A DNA stretch of 37,022 nt, from NCBI GenBank assembly GCA_030611105.1, contig JAUWQL010000023.1, forward strand, positions 1 through 37,022. The letters are read 5' to 3'. Made by a program: the position numbers and the translations under genes. How positions within the stretch are numbered: position 1 is the first letter of the stretch; every line of letters begins with the position of its first letter. Source of the DNA: Bacteroidales bacterium (GTDB taxonomy: Bacteria; Bacteroidota; Bacteroidia; Bacteroidales; UBA12077). The notes beneath the pieces are model-generated. The model did no database searches and was not told the DNA's origin. It saw only the letters and a program-made list of their open reading frames with translations. Shown here piece after piece: positions 14,476-23,830 of the stretch.

Positions 14476-14992
14476 ATTAAAATGTAGTTTTTTTTATAAA
14501 TTACAGGGGGGCGAAGGTCTTTCTTTTGTTATTGAAAAATTACCTAAAATATATATCATACCTATTTTAAAAAGTTATGGAGCGGCCATTGGTGAAGGTT
14601 GCGATATTGACAGAGGTATTATATTACATAGATTAATCCAAACAAAAGATATCCGAAAGTTATCGATAGGTGACAAAACACATTTGGGGCATAACATGAT
14701 TCTTGATTTAACTTCAGATATTAAAATTGGATCATATTCCGCTTTTGGAGCTAATTGCCAAATATGGACACATACAGGTAATTGGACAATAGATAGAAGT
14801 GATGAAGTAGATATAATAAATCCGGTAATAATTGGAGATTCTGTAATATGTTACTCTGGAGTAATAATAAGCCAAAATGTTACAATTGGGGATTATTCGC
14901 GTGTTGCAGCAGGCTCAGTCCTTACTAAAAATGTTGAAAGTAAATGCTTTGTAGGTGGTGTACCTGCCAAATTTATTAAAGAAATTAAATAA
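14417..14992 (+). CDS. Left-handed beta-helix acetyltransferase (CysE/WcaF-like)
   Basis: About 191 residues with hexapeptide repeats from KLSIGDKTHLGHNMIL through VIIGDSVICYSG, NVTIGDYSRVAAGSVLTKNV to the typical end FVGGVPAKFIKEI. The histidine in WTHTGNW is the likely catalytic base. Acetyl-CoA is the usual donor; the acceptor is probably the amino sugar made next door or the growing repeat unit. I prefer ATG 14417 to an in-frame ATG at 14375; either start overlaps the aminotransferase frame (59 or 101 bp), which is unusually long. Confidence 0.85.
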   Translation: MFLLKNIKKLLNGIGYTFYKLKCSFFYKLQGGEGLSFVIEKLPKIYIIPILKSYGAAIGEGCDIDRGIILHRLIQTKDIRKLSIGDKTHLGHNMILDLTSDIKIGSYSAFGANCQIWTHTGNWTIDRSDEVDIINPVIIGDSVICYSGVIISQNVTIGDYSRVAAGSVLTKNVESKCFVGGVPAKFIKEIK

Positions 14993-16438
14993 GTGAGTAT
15001 TTTAAAACAAAAATCTGTAGATGGTATCATATGGAACCTAATTGAAAAGTTTGGTATTCACTTTATAAAATTAATTTTAGGCGTTATTTTAGCAAGACTA
15101 TTAACTCCGGCTGATTATGGTTTAATTGGTATAATAACCGTTTTTTTTGTTGTTGCCAATGTTTTTATCGATAGCGGCTTTGGACTAGCCTATATTCAAA
15201 AAAAGACGGCTACAGAATTAGAAGCAAGTACTATTTTCTATTTTAATCTGATTGTAAGCATTATCTTATATTTTCTTCTATGGATATTTGCTCCTATAAT
15301 CGCTAAATTTTACGAAGAATTACAATTAATAAATTTAGTTCGCATAATGGGTGTAATTCTTATTATAAATTCCTTTAGCATAATGCAAATTGCTAAATTA
15401 ACTAAAGAGGTAAATTTTAAGAAAAAAACAATAATTTTATTAGTTAGTGCTGTTATTTCTGGCGGTGCAGGTATTACTGCCGCTTTGTTAAATTGTGGTG
15501 TGTGGAGTTTGGTGATACAAGGTGTCGTGAATGCGTGCATTAAAACGCTTGGACTATGGATAACATATAAATGGAGACCTCTGTTTGCTTTTGAATTTAA
15601 CTCTATAAAAAGTTTATTTCATTTTGGTTCATGGATTCTTTTAAATAATATTTTACGAACAATCTTTGAAAATATTTATGCGCTAATTATTGGTAAATTT
15701 TTTCCTGCAGCAGAGTTAGGTTTTTATACGAAGGCTCAACAATTTCAAAAAATGGTTTCTCAACAGACGTCTTCAGCAATTGGTTCTGTTGCTTTTCCTG
15801 TTTTTTCTCAATTACAAGATGAAAATGCAAGAATGCAAAATGCTATAAAAAAATTCAGTCAGCACACACTGTTTTTTGTTGCTCCAATTTCATCTATTTT
15901 AATAGTAATAGCAAAACCCCTTTTTTTGATTTTACTGACAGAAAAGTGGTTGCCGATGGTGCCTTATTTTCAATTTCTGCTTATTGCAGGAGTATTCTAT
16001 CCAATAAATATGATAAATGTGCAAGCTATTACAGCAAAAGGTGGTGTAAAATTAAATTTCAACTTATCGGTAATACTAAGTTTGTTAAAAATTATTAATA
16101 TATCATTAATGTATCGATTTGGTGTAATTTATATAATTTATGGTGAAATATTATTATCATTTATAACATATATTATATACTCTTATTACATTAAAAAATA
16201 TATTAATTACGGAATACTTGAGCAAATAAAAAGCTTACTTGGAATTTTTTTAACTTCAGGTATTTTTTCAATTATTGGCCTTCTTTTAATTGAAGAATTA
16301 GCAAACCCGTATTTAAAAATTGTTTTGGGTACATTTATTATTGGGGGATTTTATTTGGTCACAATGTATTTTTTAAAAAAGGAGATTGTCGTTGATACTT
16401 TAGATTTAATTAAAAATAAAATATTAAAAAACCTATGA
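14993..16438 (+). CDS. Polysaccharide flippase, MOP superfamily (Wzx/WzxC-like)
   Basis: The 481-residue integral membrane protein has about 12-14 hydrophobic segments spread over its length, starting with WNLIEKFGIHFIKLILGVIL and containing ARLLTPADYGLIGI and the cytoplasmic loop GFYTKAQQFQKM, typical of lipopolysaccharide-type MOP exporters. It would flip the undecaprenyl-linked repeat unit across the inner membrane. The GTG start follows the previous stop directly (TAA then GTG), so translation is coupled. Its presence with the Wzy-like protein at 20378 argues for Wzx/Wzy-dependent assembly. Confidence 0.92.
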   Translation: MSILKQKSVDGIIWNLIEKFGIHFIKLILGVILARLLTPADYGLIGIITVFFVVANVFIDSGFGLAYIQKKTATELEASTIFYFNLIVSIILYFLLWIFAPIIAKFYEELQLINLVRIMGVILIINSFSIMQIAKLTKEVNFKKKTIILLVSAVISGGAGITAALLNCGVWSLVIQGVVNACIKTLGLWITYKWRPLFAFEFNSIKSLFHFGSWILLNNILRTIFENIYALIIGKFFPAAELGFYTKAQQFQKMVSQQTSSAIGSVAFPVFSQLQDENARMQNAIKKFSQHTLFFVAPISSILIVIAKPLFLILLTEKWLPMVPYFQFLLIAGVFYPINMINVQAITAKGGVKLNFNLSVILSLLKIINISLMYRFGVIYIIYGEILLSFITYIIYSYYIKKYINYGILEQIKSLLGIFLTSGIFSIIGLLLIEELANPYLKIVLGTFIIGGFYLVTMYFLKKEIVVDTLDLIKNKILKNL

Positions 16439-16603
16439 ATTAATTTAGTCATAACGAAAGATAATATAGTTTGCCCATAGAAAACACTTAATTGATGAAA
16501 TAGGCATACGTTTTCTAGAGTTTCGTTCTAAAAGCATGATTACAAAAATATTTTTATTAAACGTTACAGCTATATTATAAGTAATTTAAAGTAGATAATT
16601 ATT

Positions 16604-17572
16604 TTGGAAAAGCAAAACAATCCGTTAGTCACAATAATATGCCTTTGTTATAATCACGAACAATTTGTTCAAAACTGTTTAGATAGCTTGATCGTACAAA
16701 CATACTCCAATCTAGAATTAATAATAATTGACAACTTTTCAACGGACAATTCAGTAAGTATAATTAATAAAAATTATTTGAGCTTACTAAGTAAATTTCA
16801 CAACTATAAATTTATAAAAAACAGTTATAATTTTGGAATAACAAAAGCATTAAATTCTGCTGCGAAAATAGCAACTGGTGAATTTATCTCTTATATTTCT
16901 ACTGATGATGTGTATGTCCCTGATAAAATTAAGGTGCAAATTAATGCATTTAAAAATTTAAACGATAACTATGCTGTCGTATGTGGCGATTGCGATATAA
17001 TTGATCAACATAACAATAAGGTATTTCTTACGAAAGACGGTCAAATTTCCCAAAATGACTATAATGGTTTTGCAACAGGCACAAAAATAATACTAAGAAA
17101 TAGGCAAGTAAATAATATAATGGAAGCTTATGGCGAATACAACACATTGCTTTCTTCTAATTATATACAAGCAGCGTCTGTTCTTATTAGGAAAAAAGTT
17201 TTGGATGAGGTTGGTTTATTTGATGAACATTTTTTTTACGAAGACTGGCCATTATGGTTAAATATTGCTAAAAAATATAACTTTTACTACATCAACAAAG
17301 TCTTTTTTCATTATAGAAAACATTCTACTGTTACATCATTAAATTATAGAGATAAATTAAAAATAGAAAAAACCAAAATACTATTACGAGAAAAAAACTT
17401 TTGTTTAAAGAATAACTACAAAACAGTTTGGGTGGATATTTATACTGATAGTCTTATTTCCTTTATATTAAAAAGGAAATATCTAATTTTCATTATATTT
17501 ACAATTAAAGCCCTGTCGTTTAGTATATTGTATTTTTTATTAAAAAAAGCATTTGTTAAATTCAAAAAATGA
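16604..17572 (+). CDS. Glycosyltransferase family 2
   Basis: A 322-residue GT-A enzyme: VTIICLCYNHEQFVQNCLDS, LIIIDNFSTDNS, GEFISYISTDDVYVPDK (the DxD-like metal site is TDD) and the acceptor-side DEHFFYEDWPLWLNIAK. The last ~35 residues include a hydrophobic stretch (KYLIFIIFTIKALSFSILYF) that probably anchors it to the membrane. It would add one sugar to the lipid-linked repeat unit. It starts with TTG; a 165-bp spacer after the flippase leaves room for a promoter. The next gene overlaps by 4 bp (ATGA). Confidence 0.9.
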   Translation: MEKQNNPLVTIICLCYNHEQFVQNCLDSLIVQTYSNLELIIIDNFSTDNSVSIINKNYLSLLSKFHNYKFIKNSYNFGITKALNSAAKIATGEFISYISTDDVYVPDKIKVQINAFKNLNDNYAVVCGDCDIIDQHNNKVFLTKDGQISQNDYNGFATGTKIILRNRQVNNIMEAYGEYNTLLSSNYIQAASVLIRKKVLDEVGLFDEHFFYEDWPLWLNIAKKYNFYYINKVFFHYRKHSTVTSLNYRDKLKIEKTKILLREKNFCLKNNYKTVWVDIYTDSLISFILKRKYLIFIIFTIKALSFSILYFLLKKAFVKFKK

Positions 17573-18000
17573 AAATAAACACGCCGTTAAATACTAAGTA
17601 TGCTGAATTAATTGATCTTCCTAAAATTGAAGATGAACGTGGAAATCTTACTTTTTTAGAAGAAAATAATCATATACCATTTGAAATAAAACGTACTTAT
17701 TGGATTTATGATGTCCCCGGAGGGCAAACGAGAGGAGGACATGCATATAAAGAACTACACGAAGTATTCATTGCCTTATCTGGTAGTTTTGATATAAAGC
17801 TTTTTGATGGAAAGAACTACAAAACCTTTTCGCTAAACCGTTCTTATTATGGATTATATGTCCCTAATAAGATTTGGAGGTCAATAGAAAACTTCTCTAC
17901 CAATTCTCTGTGTTTAATTCTTGCTTCTGACATTTATAAAGAAGACGACTATATAAGAGATTTACAACAATATAAACTGGATTATGGATTTAAAAAATAG
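17569..18000 (+). CDS. dTDP-4-oxo-6-deoxyglucose 3,4-ketoisomerase-like cupin, variant active site
   Basis: The 143-residue cupin belongs to the FdtA/QdtA/WxcM-C family, which isomerises dTDP-4-keto-6-deoxyglucose to the 3-keto form before amination at C3. The signature reads RGGHAYKELHE, with His58 and Tyr60, where the family normally has HAH. So the second active-site histidine is replaced by Tyr here. The neighbour at 17984 has the normal motif. This copy may have another stereochemistry, act as a partner subunit, or be inactive. It overlaps the GT gene before it by 4 bp and the paralogue after it by 17 bp. Confidence 0.88.
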   Translation: MKINTPLNTKYAELIDLPKIEDERGNLTFLEENNHIPFEIKRTYWIYDVPGGQTRGGHAYKELHEVFIALSGSFDIKLFDGKNYKTFSLNRSYYGLYVPNKIWRSIENFSTNSLCLILASDIYKEDDYIRDLQQYKLDYGFKK

Positions 18001-18409
18001 TACAATCGAAGATTGTAAAATAATTGATCTTCCCAAAATCAATAATCGCGCAGGAAATATAACATCTATACATTCTAACATTGATATTCCTTTTAATATT
18101 AAAAGGGTGTATTATCTTTATGATATACCGGGAGGTGAAAACCGTGGCGGACACGCACATAAAAAACTGCATCAATTAATTGTAGCAACAAGTGGCGGTT
18201 TTGATGTTATTGTTGATGATGGTAAAAATAAAAAAACAATCCCTTTAAACAGGCCATATATTGGATTAATTATTATTCCTGGAATTTGGAGAGAATTAAC
18301 TAATTTTTCTTCTGGTTCTGTTTGTTTAGTTCTTGCATCATCTCTTTACAACGAAAATGATTACATCAGAAACTATTTTGATTTCTTAAATATAAAAAAA
18401 CATGAATAA
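17984..18409 (+). CDS. dTDP-4-oxo-6-deoxyglucose 3,4-ketoisomerase (FdtA/QdtA family)
   Basis: This 141-residue cupin has the complete family motif RGGHAHKKLHQ (His57 and His59), the upstream VYYLYDIPGG, and the closing LVLASSLYNENDYIRNY. It should form the 3-keto intermediate for the aminotransferase at 19159. Whether the product becomes Fuc3N (FdtA) or Qui3N (QdtA) cannot be told by eye. It is a tandem paralogue of the gene at 17569 and overlaps the acetyltransferase after it by 8 bp. rmlA and rmlB, needed for the dTDP substrate, are not in this window and must lie elsewhere. Confidence 0.9.
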   Translation: MDLKNSTIEDCKIIDLPKINNRAGNITSIHSNIDIPFNIKRVYYLYDIPGGENRGGHAHKKLHQLIVATSGGFDVIVDDGKNKKTIPLNRPYIGLIIIPGIWRELTNFSSGSVCLVLASSLYNENDYIRNYFDFLNIKKHE

Positions 18410-19130
18410 TCACATAAGTAATAATGCAAAAATAGGAAAAGATGTTATTATTGGAATTGGTACAATTATTTATGATAATGTTGAAATTGGCGACAATTCA
18501 AATATTGGTCCATATTGTATTATTGGAGAACCAACTGCGGGTTACTACAAAGATAGCTCTAGACATCTGTTTGCTAAAACTAAAATTGGAAAGAATTCCG
18601 TAATAAGATCATCAACTATTATCTATGAAGATGTTGAAATTGGCAATTATTTCCAGACAGGACACAACGCAATAATTAGAGAGAAAAGTAAAATAGGTCA
18701 TCATACCAGTTTTGGATCTTTTTCTGAGTTGCCCGGAAATTCAACAATTGGCAATTATGTTAAAATACACAGCAAAGTAATGTTAAGTGAAAGAAACATA
18801 ATTGAAGATTACGTTTGGATTTTTCCTTTGGTTGTACTAACTAATGTAAAACATTCCCCTGTTAGTGAGTTTGTTGTTACTCGAATTAAAAAATACGCTT
18901 TATTATTTGCATCATCTACAATATTGCCAGGCGTAACAATTGGAGAAAATGCAATTATTGGTGCAGGGGCATTGGTAACAAAAGATGTACCTAGAGAACG
19001 ATTAATAATTGGAAATCCCGGTAAAGATATAAAATCAATTAGAGAAATTAAAGATGAGAATGGTAATTTTATTTACCCTTGGAAAAATCATTTAAAAGAA
19101 TATCGAGGTTATCCCTGGCAAAAGAAATAA
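18402..19130 (+). CDS. Left-handed beta-helix sugar N-acetyltransferase (FdtC/QdtC/WxcM-N-like)
   Basis: The 242-residue protein is built of hexapeptide repeats (IGKDVIIGIGTIIYDNVEIG, TIGENAIIGAGALVTKDVP) and ends with the IIGNPGK...IREIKDENGN extension seen in amino-sugar acetyltransferases. Placed between ketoisomerase and aminotransferase, it most likely N-acetylates the dTDP-3-amino-3,6-dideoxyhexose to Fuc3NAc or Qui3NAc using acetyl-CoA. In WxcM-type proteins this domain is fused to the isomerase; here they are separate overlapping genes. The final WKNHLKEYRGYPWQ may cap the trimer. Confidence 0.88.
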   Translation: MNNHISNNAKIGKDVIIGIGTIIYDNVEIGDNSNIGPYCIIGEPTAGYYKDSSRHLFAKTKIGKNSVIRSSTIIYEDVEIGNYFQTGHNAIIREKSKIGHHTSFGSFSELPGNSTIGNYVKIHSKVMLSERNIIEDYVWIFPLVVLTNVKHSPVSEFVVTRIKKYALLFASSTILPGVTIGENAIIGAGALVTKDVPRERLIIGNPGKDIKSIREIKDENGNFIYPWKNHLKEYRGYPWQKK

Positions 19131-19158
19131 TTAAAATTAATTAATCGATATTTAAAAA

Positions 19159-20259
19159 ATGATTAATTTTCTTGATTTAAAAAAAATTAACCAGCAATAT
19201 GCCGAAGAATTAAAACAAGCTGCAACAGAAGTTATTGATAGCGGTTGGTATTTGCTTGGCGAAAAAGTTAAACAGTTTGAATACTCTCTTGCGAAATATG
19301 TTGGCGTTAAACATGCCATTAGTGTCGGAAATGGTTTGGATGCTCTCAATTTAATTCTTAAAGCATATATAGAAATAGGTATTATGCAAGAGGGTGACGA
19401 AATAATCGTTCCCGCCAACACATATATTGCTTCAATATTAGCTATTACAGATAATAATTTAAACCCCATATTAGTTGAGCCTAATGTTAATACATTCAAT
19501 ATAGATATAACAAAAATTGAAAAAAGTATTACCAAGAAAACCAAAGCTATAATGCTTGTTCACTTATATGGCATGGTTTGTTGGTCAACAGAAATTAATC
19601 AGTTAGCAAAAAAATACAATCTTAAAATAATAGAAGATAATGCTCAAGCTATTGGTGCTATATGGGAAGGGAAGCGCACCGGTTCGCTAGGCGATGCTGC
19701 AGGCAATAGTTTTTATCCAGGTAAAAATTTAGGAGCGTTAGGTGATGCGGGGGCAGTAACAACAAATGATGATAATTTATCAGAAACCATTCGTGCTATT
19801 GCAAATTATGGGTCTGAAAAAAAATATTATAACATTTATCCAGGTATAAATAGCCGCATGGATGAGCTACAAGCAGCTTTTCTTAGTATTAAATTAAAAT
19901 ACCTAGATAAAGAAAATCAAATAAGACGCGAAATTACCAAGTATTATATTGAAAATATTAATAATACACATATTCTTTTGCCAAAACACCCATTAAATGA
20001 TGAAGAACATGTATGGCATCTTTTTGTAATACGACATTTAAAAAGAGATGATTTAAAAAAATATTTAGAGAAGAATGGTGTCCAAACTATGATACACTAT
20101 CCTATACCTCCTCATAAACAAAAGGCTTATAAAAAATACAATGATTTAATTTTACCAATTACAGAGTTAATACATAAAGAGGTTCTTAGTTTACCAATGT
20201 CACCAATATTAGACAAAAAGGAACAGGATGTAATCATATTTCTTTTAAATAGTTATTAA
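19159..20259 (+). CDS. dTDP-3-amino-3,6-dideoxyhexose aminotransferase (FdtB/QdtB type)
   Basis: A 366-residue PLP aminotransferase with the 3-aminosugar subgroup's phrase [16 protein letters not shown] (PLP lysine K189), [33 protein letters not shown] and EDNAQAIGA. It would aminate the 3-keto sugar formed by the ketoisomerases immediately upstream, with glutamate as donor. A 28-bp gap separates it from the acetyltransferase. Length is normal. It is the third DegT-family aminotransferase in the window and clearly a different subgroup from those at 3489 and 13273. Confidence 0.92.
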   Translation: MINFLDLKKINQQYAEELKQAATEVIDSGWYLLGEKVKQFEYSLAKYVGVKHAISVGNGLDALNLILKAYIEIGIMQEGDEIIVPANTYIASILAITDNNLNPILVEPNVNTFNIDITKIEKSITKKTKAIMLVHLYGMVCWSTEINQLAKKYNLKIIEDNAQAIGAIWEGKRTGSLGDAAGNSFYPGKNLGALGDAGAVTTNDDNLSETIRAIANYGSEKKYYNIYPGINSRMDELQAAFLSIKLKYLDKENQIRREITKYYIENINNTHILLPKHPLNDEEHVWHLFVIRHLKRDDLKKYLEKNGVQTMIHYPIPPHKQKAYKKYNDLILPITELIHKEVLSLPMSPILDKKEQDVIIFLLNSY

Positions 20260-20377
20260 CAAAAATTAAGAATAATAAATAACTAAAAAAATTAAGAGGC
20301 TATATGTTTAAAGTGGGATTGATTAAATTAATTGTGTTAACTATAAAAAGAGCTTAAAAAGTGCATATTTTTAAATA

Positions 20378-21868
20378 ATGAGAATTTTATCGAAGACAAA
20401 AAACAATAAAACATTTTTTAATCTAATTTATAGATTTTATCTATTGTTACTTTTTACGGCTGGTATTATCTATTTTATGCCCAAAATAATTAGTATATTA
20501 TTTTTGCTTTTCACTCTTGTAAAATTTTTTCGTTCAAAAAATGATTGTTTTTGGTTTGCATATGCGTTTATTATTACTTTTGATATTGCTGGTCTTTTTT
20601 TAGACCAAACTACACTATTATTTAGTTTAAATAATTTTTCAATTACATACTTAAGCTTGTTTGGAGTTGTATCTTTTTTAAAATATCCTTTTTCAACAAA
20701 AGTTCAATTGGGATATTTGCGAAAGCCTTATCTCGTATATTTTACGATATTTTTTATTTTACTAATTTACGGTTTAATTGTTCATGGAATACTTGGTGGT
20801 GGCGCCTCTGGCTATCGCTATATAATCTATTTTTTACAAACAACACTTTATTTTCCATTGTTTTATACCATTCCAAAAATCATTGATAACTTTAAAAAAG
20901 TTACATTATTTAGCATGCTTATGATAAGTTTGGTTCCATTAAATTTAATCGGACAAGTTTACATGTTAATATATGGCATGTCTATATCCACACAATTTGG
21001 CTTATCAGGCTCGATAATAGGGGGTTTAAATGTGCTTGATAGTGATAAAATTCTTCGTCCAGTATTTGGAATAACACCTTTGTTTTTTGCTTTTATAATG
21101 TCTTTATTTTTTTATTTTCATCGAAGCAAAGAATTAGTAATCTCAAAATCGTATTTGTTAGTATTTGTTTTGTTAAACTTTTTATCTATATACCTTTCTG
21201 CTACTCGAGGGTACATCCTTACATATATAGTTATTTTATTCTTAATCATTTTGAATAATATATATTATAAGCGGGGTTTAAAATTTGCTATTCGTAGTTT
21301 TATACTCTTTCTTATTGGCATGTTTCTTTTACTTGCCAGTCCAACTCTTAGGATGCAAATAAGCAAATCAACTGAACGAGTTTTATCAATGGAGGAGGTT
21401 GCCCGAGGAGATCCAACAGCAGGCGGTACTCTATCGCGGCTTACGACTCGGCACGACCGAGTTATGGAATATTATTATACGAACTCCAAGATTTTAGGAA
21501 CAGGCATATCGAAGGAAGGATTTGAGGCGTTCGACCAACATGTTGGCAACCAGAGCATGCTAGCGACCGGAGGATTGCTTGAAGTTGTTTTCGTTGTTAT
21601 TTTTCTTTTTTATATCGTTGCTAAAACTATATTAATTAACAAAACATTGCACTCTTCAAATGATTTTAAAAATACAATATTAATATTAATCTTTTTCTTA
21701 ATTGGATTTTTAGTTATTCACTCTACTTCTTCTTTTAAATTTGGTATTGTTGGCTGGATAAAATTCGGAGCAGTATTTGTTGTGCCAATTCTGTTCTTTA
21801 CAATTTATAACAATATATTAATAGAAGCAAAAATCAAAAACTATCAAATATTGCATCCAAATGAATAA
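20378..21868 (+). CDS. O-antigen polymerase-like membrane protein (Wzy candidate)
   Basis: The 496-residue protein has about 11-12 membrane segments and a large soluble loop around residues 325-395 (STERVLSMEEVARGDPTAGG...LTTRHDRV), the usual layout of Wzy/O-antigen-ligase proteins. The phrase LSATRGYILTYIVILFLIIL resembles the S.sRg motif of the Wzy_C family. Polymerases are too divergent to assign firmly, but locus and topology fit. It would join repeat units at the periplasmic face. GC is locally higher in 21380-21560, inside the loop. A 118-bp AT-rich spacer precedes it; the next gene overlaps by 8 bp. Confidence 0.8.
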   Translation: MRILSKTKNNKTFFNLIYRFYLLLLFTAGIIYFMPKIISILFLLFTLVKFFRSKNDCFWFAYAFIITFDIAGLFLDQTTLLFSLNNFSITYLSLFGVVSFLKYPFSTKVQLGYLRKPYLVYFTIFFILLIYGLIVHGILGGGASGYRYIIYFLQTTLYFPLFYTIPKIIDNFKKVTLFSMLMISLVPLNLIGQVYMLIYGMSISTQFGLSGSIIGGLNVLDSDKILRPVFGITPLFFAFIMSLFFYFHRSKELVISKSYLLVFVLLNFLSIYLSATRGYILTYIVILFLIILNNIYYKRGLKFAIRSFILFLIGMFLLLASPTLRMQISKSTERVLSMEEVARGDPTAGGTLSRLTTRHDRVMEYYYTNSKILGTGISKEGFEAFDQHVGNQSMLATGGLLEVVFVVIFLFYIVAKTILINKTLHSSNDFKNTILILIFFLIGFLVIHSTSSFKFGIVGWIKFGAVFVVPILFFTIYNNILIEAKIKNYQILHPNE

Positions 21869-22850
21869 TAGTAAAGTAATCATTATAACTTTAAATTATA
21901 ATCAAAATGATTATTCTCTGGCATGTATTGATTCATTATTAAATTCCAACTATACAAATTTCCAGATAATGTTGATTGATAACGGGTCAACAGAAGAAAA
22001 TACACAAGAATTAGAAAGAATATTACCTATTGATTATCGGCTAATTTTAAAAAAAATTAAAAAAAACAGAGGATATGTTGGCGGCATTAATTATGGATTA
22101 GAAGAGGGTTCTAAATTAAATCCCGACTACTTCCTTATAATGAATAATGATACAATAATTGACGATAAAGCCATAACAGAATTGGTTAAAGCAGCTGATA
22201 AATATGAGCAAAATGCTATTGTTTCCGGAAAAGTATATCATTATGACCAACCCAATGTAATTCAATTAACAGGATTAATTTTTTCAGATCATAAGTATTT
22301 AATTGGGAAATCACCTGGAAAAGATGAGCTTGATATTGGACAATGTGATCAAGAAGCAGAAAGGGATTCTCTTGATGATGTTTTTTGGATATTACCTGCT
22401 AAAATAGTAAATGATATTGGTTTTTATTGTAATTACTTTTTTTTATATGCCGAACAAGGAGACTTTGCTCAAAGAGCCCGTCGAAAAGGATACAAGCTAA
22501 TTTATACTCCAAAAGCAAAAATTTGGCATAAAGGAAGTGTAACTACAGGTAATAGTAACCGAAGAGCCTTACCTATATGTTATTGGAGAGGGAAAAGCAC
22601 ATTTATTTTTTTATATCGTAACCTTAAGAAAAAATATTTTTTGCTTCGAATAAGCAAATTGATACTTAAGCAAATTGTAAAATTTATTATCTATAAAGGA
22701 GACGAAAAAAAACAAATCAAAGCAAGCCTTTTAGGATCCTTTGCAGGAATAAAATGGATGTTCAATAAAAAACCTGACAATGGATATAACCCCTATATAG
22801 AACCAACAATAAATACTATAAATGATACATCAAATAAAATCCATAATTAA
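21861..22850 (+). CDS. Glycosyltransferase family 2, rhamnosyltransferase-like
   Basis: The 329-residue GT-A enzyme shows VIIITLNYNQNDYSLACIDS, LIDNGSTEENTQEL, NRGYVGGINYGL, the metal site MNNDT, and the C-terminal block AEQGDFAQRARRKGYKLIYT, PKAKIWHKGS typical of the WbbL/rhamnosyltransferase subgroup. The subgroup includes many other specificities, so the sugar is unknown. It has a basic, partly hydrophobic C-terminus that may sit on the membrane. Overlaps with the genes before (8 bp) and after (29 bp) point to one transcript. Confidence 0.9.
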   Translation: MNNSKVIIITLNYNQNDYSLACIDSLLNSNYTNFQIMLIDNGSTEENTQELERILPIDYRLILKKIKKNRGYVGGINYGLEEGSKLNPDYFLIMNNDTIIDDKAITELVKAADKYEQNAIVSGKVYHYDQPNVIQLTGLIFSDHKYLIGKSPGKDELDIGQCDQEAERDSLDDVFWILPAKIVNDIGFYCNYFFLYAEQGDFAQRARRKGYKLIYTPKAKIWHKGSVTTGNSNRRALPICYWRGKSTFIFLYRNLKKKYFLLRISKLILKQIVKFIIYKGDEKKQIKASLLGSFAGIKWMFNKKPDNGYNPYIEPTINTINDTSNKIHN

Positions 22851-23469
22851 AAAGACAATACCAGAAAATATTTTATTAAGTATTTACAGGATAAAACCTA
22901 CGATACAAATTACAAATACTTATTTGCTTAAAAAAAACAAATTAATTGAAAGCCTGCATTCTATTGATAAAAAGTACAGAATTAGGGAACTCAACATAAA
23001 TGACTCAACAGATTTAAAAAAGTTTTATGGGAATCAAAGTACTTTTGAAAAAACTATTCTTGCGCGCTTAAACAGTATTGCATGGGTTGGTTTGGCAGCA
23101 ATCGATTCCAAAAGTAATACTATTGCTTATGTATCTTGGATTATTATAAAAAATATCAAATTCATAAAAGACTTTAAAATTGAAATAAACAAAAATCAAT
23201 TCTTTGTTCGACACGGTTATTGCGCACCTCTATATAGACATCAGGGTCTTCATACACGAATGGAACAGGAAAGAATAAACTACTGTATTAGTAATGGTGC
23301 AAATGAAATTTTTATACAGATTGGAAGCAATAATAAAAAAGGGCATACATCTGTAATAAATAATGGGTTTATATTCTTTCAAAAAAATTATATTCTAAGA
23401 ATCCCTGCTCTGGGTATCCATCAGGAGCTTTTTTCTGCACTAAAATCTCCTTTTAGAAGAGTTTTATAA
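22822..23469 (+). CDS. GNAT-fold acyltransferase-like protein
   Basis: The 215-residue protein has a GNAT-type core in its second half: RHGYCAPLYRHQGLHTRMEQ resembles acetyl-CoA-binding motif A, followed by GANEIFIQIGSNNKKGHTSV and NNGFIFF. The first 60 residues are basic and have no clear domain. It probably transfers an acyl group to a sugar or amino sugar, but the substrate is unknown. The C-terminal LFSALKSPFRRVL recurs in a fragment at 23831-23959, so this gene's end is duplicated. It overlaps the glycosyltransferase before it by 29 bp. Confidence 0.65.
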   Translation: MIHQIKSIIKKTIPENILLSIYRIKPTIQITNTYLLKKNKLIESLHSIDKKYRIRELNINDSTDLKKFYGNQSTFEKTILARLNSIAWVGLAAIDSKSNTIAYVSWIIIKNIKFIKDFKIEINKNQFFVRHGYCAPLYRHQGLHTRMEQERINYCISNGANEIFIQIGSNNKKGHTSVINNGFIFFQKNYILRIPALGIHQELFSALKSPFRRVL

Positions 23470-23525
23470 AAATAGATTCCATTGCACAATCTGACTTTTC
23501 AGAATTGTAAATATTAATTCTAAAT

Positions 23526-23816
23526 ATGATTTCAAATATTACTATTATAAAAATAACACCCCAGGATGAACAAAGATGGAATAAATTATTATTCAATGCC
23601 ATAAATGCGTCGTATAGACAAAGTATCCCTTTTGAGTATGCTAAAATGGATAATGGCAGGGAAATAGAAACATTTATTTTTAATTATAATGGACAAGATA
23701 TTGCAGGAGTCCACTATTCGATTAAAAGATCTCTTGGTGGATTTATATCAACTGCAAATATATTATCCGGTTTTATTTCTAGAGAGAAACCAAAACAGGA
23801 ATTTTTAGCATTTTAA
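23526..23816 (+). pseudogene. FemAB-like gene, only the N-terminal part
   Basis: The 96 residues match the start of the intact FemAB-like protein at 23969: DEQRWNKLLFNAINASYRQS against DEIRWNNLLNCAFNASYRAS, then GQDIAGVHYSIKR against DQDIAGALYALKK, and ILSGFISREK against IQSGTIFRNEK. After that the frame stops. About three quarters of the family length is lost. It lies between the GNAT gene and a scrap of a second GNAT 3' end, so it is a leftover of a duplication or allele exchange. Confidence 0.8.
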
Positions 23817-23830
23817 TTTAGCATTTTTAA

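Noticed and set aside
17569-18409. Sequencing duplication artefact for the two ketoisomerases
   Set aside because: The two proteins differ at most positions while keeping family motifs, so they are true paralogues.
19152-19544. Minus-strand hydrophobic open frame of 130 codons
   Set aside because: It mirrors the FdtB-type gene on the + strand. Apparent hydrophobicity comes from antisense of Lys/Asn/Glu codons in AT-rich DNA.
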